Part shown: in pieces, positions 41,090 to 47,050 of the stretch
How the letters are laid out: the number at the start of each line of letters is the position of its first letter
Position numbering within the stretch: position 1 is the stretch's first letter
Origin: Nitrospinota bacterium
GTDB lineage: Bacteria > Nitrospinota > Nitrospinia > Nitrospinales > Nitrospinaceae
DNA length: 47,050 nucleotides
NCBI GenBank assembly: GCA_029879645.1
Contig: JAOUPX010000010.1
Coordinates: forward strand, 1-47,050
Direction of reading: 5' to 3'
Position numbers and translations under genes: made by a program
Notes under the pieces: model-generated
What the model saw: only the letters and a program-made list of their open reading frames with translations
Databases searched by the model: none
What the model was told of the DNA's origin: nothing

Positions 41090-42074
41090 CGGAAGTACGG
41101 CCCTGGTTACCGGTGCTACCGGATTTATCGGAAGCCATTTGGTAGATGCCTTACTGGAACGCGGATGCGAGGTGCATTGCATTGTGCGTGAAACCAGCAA
41201 TCTCCAATGGCTGGATACGTCCCGCGTGACCCTGCACACCGGGGACCTCCATCACCCCGATACCTATAAAGATTGCTTCGCAGGAGTGGATTATGTGTTT
41301 CACAGCGCAGGCATTACCCGCGCCAGAAACCGCCATGAATACCTGCATAATAATGCACGGGCCTGCATACCCTTTTATCAAAGTTGCATTAAGCACGGCA
41401 GGCAGATTAAAGGCGTGGTGCATGTCAGCAGTCTCGCGGCGGTCGGCCCCACCCCTCCCGAGCAGAAAGTGGATGAAGACACTCCGTGCCATCCTTTGAC
41501 CTATTACGGAAAATCCAAGCTGACCGGCGAAGAAATCGCTTTGGGATATTCGTCGGAACTGCCCATGGTGGTTCTCCGCCCCCCCGTCGTTTACGGAGAG
41601 CGAGAGGTAAATTTTTTTTCTTATTTAAAAGCCATCAAATGGCACGCCGCAATTAAAATTGGAACAACGCCGCGAACGTTATCTCTCATTTACGTCAAGG
41701 ATCTGGTGAGCGCCATGATCCGCGCCGCCGCGGCGCCAGATCCGGTGCAAAATGTTTTTTTTACAACTGACGGCCATGTGTACTCCTGGGACGATGTGGC
41801 CCAGTCCGCCATGCAGGCCATGGGGGTGCGGGCGCAAACCTTGATTATTCCAGTGGCGGTAATGGGATTTGCCGCCTTGATATCTGAATTTGTGGCAAAA
41901 ATGAGGGACCAAACCCCTCTGCTTGACCGCCAGCGGTTGATCGATTTGCGCCAAAGCTCCTGGACTGCCTCCTCCGACCGGTTTTTCAGTCACTATTCCT
42001 TCGAGCCCTTGTTTGACCTGAATCAGGGCCTGAGACAAACCTGCGACTGGTACAAACAACAGGGGTGGCTTTGA
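41067..42074 (+). CDS. cerR: NAD-dependent epimerase/dehydratase, likely ceramide reductase (CerR)
   Basis: A 335-residue extended short-chain dehydrogenase. The cofactor motif GATGFIG spans residues 16-22, and the catalytic Tyr147-GKS-Lys151 pair follows with serines at 121-122 (HVSSLAAVG). In bacterial sphingolipid clusters this family reduces the 3-keto group of the acylated sphingoid. ATG 41067 lies inside the acyltransferase gene (23-bp overlap); no ribosome site lies at normal spacing, but a GGAGG 26 nt upstream may help coupled initiation. A 3beta-HSD/sugar-epimerase role cannot be excluded from sequence alone. Confidence 0.75.
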   Translation: MNEPSPIDGSTALVTGATGFIGSHLVDALLERGCEVHCIVRETSNLQWLDTSRVTLHTGDLHHPDTYKDCFAGVDYVFHSAGITRARNRHEYLHNNARACIPFYQSCIKHGRQIKGVVHVSSLAAVGPTPPEQKVDEDTPCHPLTYYGKSKLTGEEIALGYSSELPMVVLRPPVVYGEREVNFFSYLKAIKWHAAIKIGTTPRTLSLIYVKDLVSAMIRAAAAPDPVQNVFFTTDGHVYSWDDVAQSAMQAMGVRAQTLIIPVAVMGFAALISEFVAKMRDQTPLLDRQRLIDLRQSSWTASSDRFFSHYSFEPLFDLNQGLRQTCDWYKQQGWL

Positions 42075-42075
42075 C

Positions 42076-42942
42076 ATGCCGCAGGCCAATCCCCTGAATC
42101 AAATCCGGAAAGCCCTGACCGAACCGGTGGTACGGTATATCCAGGAACCTGCGGCACGGCCCCTGGTTTACGCATTTAAAGAAACTCCCATCACTCCCAA
42201 CCAGGTCACTTTTCTGTCGGCACTCCTGGCTATTGTATCAGCGTGGTTTTTCAGTCATGGAGACACGCGCTCCATGATTCAGGGGGGGATTATTTTCGAG
42301 ATTTCCCTTATTCTGGATAGTGTGGATGGGGAACTGGCCCGTGCCAAGGGCATGGCCAGTGAATGGGGCCGCATTGTGGATGGTATTGGCGATTATGTGT
42401 CGAGTATCGCTGTGTTGATCGGATTGATGATCGGTATGCCCGGCTCCCAGGGAGCCCTGCTTGTTATGGCCCTCCTGATATTCCTGAGAGGCGTCACCTT
42501 CGATTATTTCAAGGAGAGCATGTCCAACCGGATAAAAAACGGATACGATGGACCCGGACGCGATATCCGCAAAACCTATGAAAAATATTCAGCCGCGCCA
42601 TCTGCGATTCTTAAAATTTATTTTTATTATTTGCAACTCCAGAGATTGATTTTCAGGGGCCAATGGAGCTCTTTACCTGGTTACGAAACCAGCCAGCGGA
42701 ACCCCTTGCAGGAAGATGTATGGCCGGAAGAGAAAAGACTGCGCTTTTACCGCAACCAGCGTTCGCTGATTGCCCTATGGAGCTGGAACGGGCCGGACTT
42801 GATATTTTTTCTCATGGCCGTCCTTTCCTGCTTCGCAATTCTGGAAAATTACTTACAATGGATATCAGGAATCATGTTCGCACAGTTGCTGTTAACATTT
42901 ACAATTCATCATTTAATGATTCGCAATGAAACCTCTTCTTAA
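42076..42942 (+). CDS. CDP-alcohol phosphotransferase family membrane enzyme
   Basis: A 288-residue integral-membrane enzyme carrying the exact family motif DxxDGxxAR(x8)GxxxDxxxD: Asp81, Asp84, Gly85, Ala88, Arg89, Gly98, Asp102 and Asp106. Such enzymes transfer a phosphoalcohol between a CDP-linked donor and an acceptor lipid. Within this cluster it is the obvious candidate to put a head group onto ceramide (for example phosphoglycerol, phosphoinositol or phosphoethanolamine). A long soluble loop, about 150-235, rich in Tyr and Arg, interrupts the membrane segments. It starts 1 nt after the reductase stop and overlaps the exporter gene by 17 bp. Confidence 0.85.
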   Translation: MPQANPLNQIRKALTEPVVRYIQEPAARPLVYAFKETPITPNQVTFLSALLAIVSAWFFSHGDTRSMIQGGIIFEISLILDSVDGELARAKGMASEWGRIVDGIGDYVSSIAVLIGLMIGMPGSQGALLVMALLIFLRGVTFDYFKESMSNRIKNGYDGPGRDIRKTYEKYSAAPSAILKIYFYYLQLQRLIFRGQWSSLPGYETSQRNPLQEDVWPEEKRLRFYRNQRSLIALWSWNGPDLIFFLMAVLSCFAILENYLQWISGIMFAQLLLTFTIHHLMIRNETSS

Positions 42943-45337
42943 GTGGTGTTATCAAAACATTACGTCCAAAGAGCCCAGGCTTCTTATCATAGGAGCCGCC
43001 CTGCTCACCCTGGGAGCCTTCTGGGTGGCCTCGGGCCTGACTTACAGCCCCCGACTGGACAACTTACTGCCGCAGGACCTTCCGCTGATTCAGGAATTCA
43101 ATCAGGTCGTCGAAAAAACTGGCGGTACGGGACCGCTGGTGGTTGTCCTGGAAGGATTACACCCCAAAGACGCTCCAAAAGTGATCGATGGCCTGACCGA
43201 AGAATTCAAGCGGGTCCCGAATGTCTATTTTGTGGATTCCCGCCTTCCAGTCGAATTCCTGAAAAACCGCCAATTACTGTTCGCTACTCAAAGCGACTTG
43301 AAGTCGCTGGACAAAGTTGTCGAACAGGCCATCGAACAGGCTCGAAATGCACTGACTGGATTCTTTGGAGCTTCGCAGGATTCTTCCAACGCTTCCAAAC
43401 TGGACGATCTATCCGACCATTATAAAATCTTTGAAGACATACAGCCCTTTTATCAGGGGAAAAGCGGTAAACGCTATTATATTTTCATTCAACCGAAAGG
43501 CACCGCTTCCAATACCGGATTCACGAAAGAATTCGTTCAGGCTGTTCGGGAGCAGGTCAAAAAATCCGGAATCGAGAAACAATATCCTGATTTAAAAATC
43601 CAGTTCTCCGGAGGCATGATCACCCGGCTGGAGGAGAACCGAATCATTCAAACGGATTTACAAAATTCGGCGATTGTGGCCATTATCCTGGTCACCTTTA
43701 TACTGGCCCTGTACAACCGCTCAGTTCTTTCCATCATCTTATTATTTATTCCCTTAATCACCTCTCTCAGCCTGACCTTTGCTCTCACCCGGATCATCAT
43801 AGGGCACGTCAACATTATTTCTGGGTTTTTGGTCGCCATTCTGACCGGACTGGGAATCAATTATGGAATCCATCTTTACGTCCGCCTTAAGCAGGAACTG
43901 AGAAAGGGAAAGACCATTCCCGAATCAGCAGAACTGGTGGCCACCCAAGTCGGACGGTCTGGAGTGATCGCCATGGCCACCACCATCAGTGTGTTTTCCC
44001 TGCTGATTCTTTCGGAATTCAAAGGATTTTCCGAATTCGGCGCGATCGCCGTCATTGGAATCGCCAGTTCTTTTGCCTCCTATTTTTTCCTCCTGCCGGC
44101 CCTTGTTTTATGCGCTGATAGAATTCACTGGTTGCGGAAGCCGCGGCCCCGGATGTTTTCCTTAAGAGTGTCCAACATTTATTCTCGCTCCCCTGGCCTC
44201 CTGGTGAGTTTATTCCTGATCCTGCTGGCGTCAAGCCTGTTCCTGCTTCCAGAGATCGAGTTTGAACATGATTTCCAAAAACTGCGGGGTGAATCGCCTG
44301 CCGCAGACTTTGAATCGGAAACCACGGAAGACTTCGGCTTCGCCTATTCGCCCACCGTGATCATGACTCCCAACAGGGATCACCTTTTTCAAATTCATCA
44401 AGCGCTTCAGACAATCAAGGAAAAATATGGAGAGGAGTCCACCATCGGGATTCATCACTCTCTCAACCTGTTCAGCCGCCGGGAATATGACAGTAAAAAG
44501 GATACCCTTGACCGCATCCGTGACCGACTGGTCGAGAGCCGCGATATTATCGAAATCTCCATGGGAACCCGTCGATACAGCAAACTCCTGCAACTTCTGG
44601 AGACCGAACCCTTTGACGAGAAGAATACGCCCGAGAACCTGTTGAAGCGGTTCAAGGCGCAAGACCAGTTTTTAATCCTGATTTTTTCTCCAGCCGATAA
44701 AAACTTTTTTGATGTAAGAAATATTTATCAGCTGCAAAAGGAAATTGATGAACTTAAAACGGTATTGGCCAAAGATGGAATTCAAATAGCGGTTTTAAAC
44801 GAGAATCTTCTGGCCGCCGCTATCCTGAATTGGGTTCAGGAAAAAGGCCCTCCCACTCTGGCCTGGGCCATGGGAATCGTTTTTTTGATTCTGCTGTGGG
44901 ATTTCCGAAGCCTCCGGCTCGCGATCAAAACGTTTCTACCGCTGTTTACCGGGCTGGCTCTCACGGGAGCGTTGATGTCGGTTTTTCATATCAAATTGAA
45001 TTTCATCAATATGGTGATGCTTCCTTCCATCGTCGGCATCATGATCGACCATTGCGTTTATCTGGGCCACCATATTCTGGATTATTCCCGCCATGAAACG
45101 GTTAAATCCGTCAAGGAAACCGGGAGTGCCATCATTCTTTCCGCCCTGACGAGTCTTGCGGGATATACCAGCCTGAACATCGCCCACCATGCCGGGGTGC
45201 GTTCCATCGCTCACGTGGTGGAATTGGGAATCATCATTTGTACCGCATGCGCGTTGTTCATGCTTCCGGTCCTTTTTGAAATGGGAGCCCATAAATCCCC
45301 AACCTTCAGAGCTCACAAGGGGCTGGACAAAAAGTAA
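42926..45337 (+). CDS. MMPL/RND-superfamily lipid exporter
   Basis: An 803-residue, 12-segment RND-fold transporter of the MMPL/HpnN type, a group that moves lipids such as hopanoids or mycolates from the inner membrane. TM1 lies at about 18-38, a large periplasmic domain at 40-240, TM2-6 at about 245-395, TM7 near 420-442, a second periplasmic domain at 445-640 and TM8-12 to about 790. The proton-relay Asp of the C-terminal half is present (GIMIDHCVYLGHH), while the matching N-half segment reads GLGINYGIH with Asn in place of Asp. It overlaps the phosphotransferase gene by 17 bp, so sphingolipid export is the natural guess. Confidence 0.88.
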   Translation: MKPLLKWCYQNITSKEPRLLIIGAALLTLGAFWVASGLTYSPRLDNLLPQDLPLIQEFNQVVEKTGGTGPLVVVLEGLHPKDAPKVIDGLTEEFKRVPNVYFVDSRLPVEFLKNRQLLFATQSDLKSLDKVVEQAIEQARNALTGFFGASQDSSNASKLDDLSDHYKIFEDIQPFYQGKSGKRYYIFIQPKGTASNTGFTKEFVQAVREQVKKSGIEKQYPDLKIQFSGGMITRLEENRIIQTDLQNSAIVAIILVTFILALYNRSVLSIILLFIPLITSLSLTFALTRIIIGHVNIISGFLVAILTGLGINYGIHLYVRLKQELRKGKTIPESAELVATQVGRSGVIAMATTISVFSLLILSEFKGFSEFGAIAVIGIASSFASYFFLLPALVLCADRIHWLRKPRPRMFSLRVSNIYSRSPGLLVSLFLILLASSLFLLPEIEFEHDFQKLRGESPAADFESETTEDFGFAYSPTVIMTPNRDHLFQIHQALQTIKEKYGEESTIGIHHSLNLFSRREYDSKKDTLDRIRDRLVESRDIIEISMGTRRYSKLLQLLETEPFDEKNTPENLLKRFKAQDQFLILIFSPADKNFFDVRNIYQLQKEIDELKTVLAKDGIQIAVLNENLLAAAILNWVQEKGPPTLAWAMGIVFLILLWDFRSLRLAIKTFLPLFTGLALTGALMSVFHIKLNFINMVMLPSIVGIMIDHCVYLGHHILDYSRHETVKSVKETGSAIILSALTSLAGYTSLNIAHHAGVRSIAHVVELGIIICTACALFMLPVLFEMGAHKSPTFRAHKGLDKK

Positions 45338-45382
45338 CTGAATTCCCATAATAGGGTTTCGCTAAATCAAATGAGGCCCCTC

Positions 45383-47035
45383 ATGAGCGACTCGTCACCG
45401 TATAAGGGTTTAACCATTGCAGAGATCACTACCCGCCTGGGACTACAGGAGGGTGACTGGACCCCATATGGAACCACCAAGGCCAAAGTCCATCTGGATG
45501 TTCTGAAAAAATATCCGCCCCGCGGCAAGCTTATTCTGGTCTCCGCCATCACCCCCACCCCGGCAGGTGAGGGTAAAACCACCACGACCATCGGGTTGGG
45601 ACAGGGCCTCCAACAGCTGGGTGAATCTGTCTGCATTGCTTTGCGGGAGCCCTCGCTGGGTCCCTGCCTGGGAATGAAAGGCGGGGCGACCGGTGGTGGA
45701 TTGAGCCAGGTACACCCCGCCGAGGAAATCAATCTCCACTTTACAGGCGACTTCCACGCCGTCACCTCCGCCCACAACCTTCTCGCTGCACTTCTCGACA
45801 ACCGTATCTATCGTCAAGAAGAGGTAGCGATTGATCCCAGGCGCATCACGTGGAAGCGCGTCATGGATATGAACGACCGCGCTCTTCGAAATATCATTGT
45901 CGGCCTGGGCGGGGTCCTGCAGGGCGTGCCACGCGAATCGGGATTTGACATCACCGCCGCTTCCGAAATCATGGCCATCCTCTGTCTGGCAAAGGATTAT
46001 GATGATTTAAAATCACGGCTCGCCCGCATCCTTGTCGCTTTCACCTATAAAGGCGATCCGGTCACCGCCGATTCACTGAACGCTACCGGCGCGTTGGCGG
46101 CCCTCCTGAAAGACGCACTGATGCCGAATCTGGTCCAGACCACTGAAGGGGTTCCGGCCTTCATTCACGGTGGCCCCTTCGCCAATATCGCTCACGGATG
46201 CAACTCGGTCATCGCCACTAAAATGGCGCTGGGGCTGGCGGATTGGGCGATCACCGAAGCCGGGTTTGGCTTCGACCTGGGCGCTGAAAAGTTTTTCGAC
46301 ATCAAATGCCGAAGCGCCGGACTCGACACTGCCGCCGTGGTGCTGGTCGCCACCTGCCGGGCCTTAAAAATGCATGGTGGCGTTCCCCGGAGTAAACTGG
46401 ATGACAAAAATACAGACGCCTTGCAAAAAGGCCTCGCCAATCTCGACAAGCATGTCGAAAACATCCACAAATTCTGCGAGCCGCCGGTGGTTTGCCTCAA
46501 CCGGTTCACCAGCGACCATGATGAAGAGATCGAACTGATTCGCCACCACTGCCAGAATACGTTAGGGGTGCCCTTCGCAGTCAGCAATCATTTTGAAGAA
46601 GGCGGAAAAGGTGCGGAGGAGCTCGCACAAGCGGTTATCAAACATGCGGAGAAAGTTTCCAGCCCGTTCCGCCCGCTTTATGACTGGCAGGAGGACGTCA
46701 AAACCAAAATCTGGAAAGTGGCGAACGGTATGTACGGCGCAGACAATATCGTTTATACCCAAAAAGCCGAACGCGACCTGAAATCCATTCAACAACTGGG
46801 TTACGACAAGCTACCGGTATGTATTGCCAAAACACAACAGTCCTTGTCGGACGACCCAAAACTGCTGGGACGGCCCACGGGATTCACCGTCACCGTCCGC
46901 GAAATCATCATTTCGGCAGGCGCCGGGTTTCTGGTTCCCATCACCGGGGACATCATGCGCATGCCCGGCCTCCCCAAGACCCCTCAAGCGGAACATATCG
47001 ACGTAGTCGACGGCATCATCACCGGCGTGAAATAA
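45383..47035 (+). CDS. fhs: Formate-tetrahydrofolate ligase
   Basis: A 550-residue ATP-dependent enzyme forming 10-formyl-THF from formate and THF. The phosphate-binding loop TPTPAGEGKT lies at residues 57-66 (Lys65), followed by REPSLGPCLGMKGGATGGG and DFHAVTSAHNLLAAL, all strongly conserved. Length is normal and the gene ends inside the window. I chose ATG 45383, which has GAGG 6 nt upstream, over ATG 45371. It begins 45 nt after the exporter gene. The product feeds purN (11221) and formylation of initiator tRNA, linking to def (36898). Confidence 0.95.
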   Translation: MSDSSPYKGLTIAEITTRLGLQEGDWTPYGTTKAKVHLDVLKKYPPRGKLILVSAITPTPAGEGKTTTTIGLGQGLQQLGESVCIALREPSLGPCLGMKGGATGGGLSQVHPAEEINLHFTGDFHAVTSAHNLLAALLDNRIYRQEEVAIDPRRITWKRVMDMNDRALRNIIVGLGGVLQGVPRESGFDITAASEIMAILCLAKDYDDLKSRLARILVAFTYKGDPVTADSLNATGALAALLKDALMPNLVQTTEGVPAFIHGGPFANIAHGCNSVIATKMALGLADWAITEAGFGFDLGAEKFFDIKCRSAGLDTAAVVLVATCRALKMHGGVPRSKLDDKNTDALQKGLANLDKHVENIHKFCEPPVVCLNRFTSDHDEEIELIRHHCQNTLGVPFAVSNHFEEGGKGAEELAQAVIKHAEKVSSPFRPLYDWQEDVKTKIWKVANGMYGADNIVYTQKAERDLKSIQQLGYDKLPVCIAKTQQSLSDDPKLLGRPTGFTVTVREIIISAGAGFLVPITGDIMRMPGLPKTPQAEHIDVVDGIITGVK

Positions 47036-47050
47036 ACCTGTTTTATTAAC

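Noticed and set aside
1-47050. CRISPR arrays, rRNA, tRNA, integrases, transposases, toxin-antitoxin pairs
   Set aside because: Searched for by eye on both strands; no regularly spaced repeats, cloverleaf with CCA or conserved TTCGANTC arm, or recognisable mobile-element protein was found. A covariance-model scan would be needed to exclude small RNAs.

Overview
The window is a gene-dense chromosomal segment of a Gram-negative bacterium with an outer membrane. It carries lpxC, lolA, rseP, rlpA, lipoproteins and a TRAP uptake system. Base composition is moderate (about half G+C by eye), and ATG, GTG and TTG starts are all used. Gene content and protein style fit a marine lineage near Nitrospinota or the deep 'deltaproteobacterial' groups. 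This placement is an inference from general resemblance; no rRNA or tRNA gene is present to settle it. I see no insertion sequence, phage gene, CRISPR array or RNA gene.

Layout. 197-2159 (minus): two TRAP-associated genes (DctP-type binding protein and TatT-type lipoprotein). 2282-4798 (plus): DUF1844 protein, Cys-cluster protein, zinc-dependent dehydrogenase, with a GC-rich palindromic repeat between the last two. 4823-6783 (minus): metallo-beta-lactamase-fold hydrolase and an HDOD signalling protein. 7126-9078: rlpA, greA, trmB. 9123-13888: an envelope-centred run with a response-regulator/degenerate AAA+/LpxC fusion, purN, lolA and rseP. 13913-15969: a small unknown gene coupled to a PEP mutase/nucleotidyltransferase fusion (phosphonate synthesis). 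16066-17736: a CPA2 antiporter with atypical codon use. 17885-19594: proS. 19822-28562: the classical translation/RNA operon rimP-nusA-infB-DUF503-rbfA-truB-rpsO-pnp, with hairpins in the rimP and rpsO leaders. 28621-30102 (minus): surE and a 2-Cys peroxiredoxin. 30389-32059: CDF metal exporter and PhnP-like hydrolase. 32060-34068 (minus): a small zinc-ribbon protein and a soluble chemoreceptor with a C-terminal hemerythrin oxygen-binding domain. 34543-38270: bioD, alcohol dehydrogenase, tandem-ACT protein, def, lipoprotein. 38640-45337: five tightly packed genes that look like a bacterial sphingolipid (ceramide) pathway with head-group transferase and RND-type exporter. 45383-47035: fhs.

How the parts fit. 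The two most striking items both concern the outer membrane. One is an LpxC (committed step of lipid A synthesis) fused behind a phosphoacceptor receiver domain and an AAA+ domain that has lost its Walker B acidic residues, its sigma-54-contacting loop and its arginine finger. This suggests direct post-translational control of lipid A synthesis by a two-component signal. The other is a complete-looking ceramide backbone set (serine palmitoyltransferase, GNAT-type ceramide synthase, ceramide reductase) followed by a CDP-alcohol phosphotransferase and an MMPL/RND exporter. In Caulobacter, anionic sphingolipids can make lipid A conditionally dispensable, so having both in one genome suggests a tunable LPS/sphingolipid balance. 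The PEP mutase fusion could also supply a phosphonate head group. These links are hypotheses; the domain assignments beneath them are well supported by motifs.
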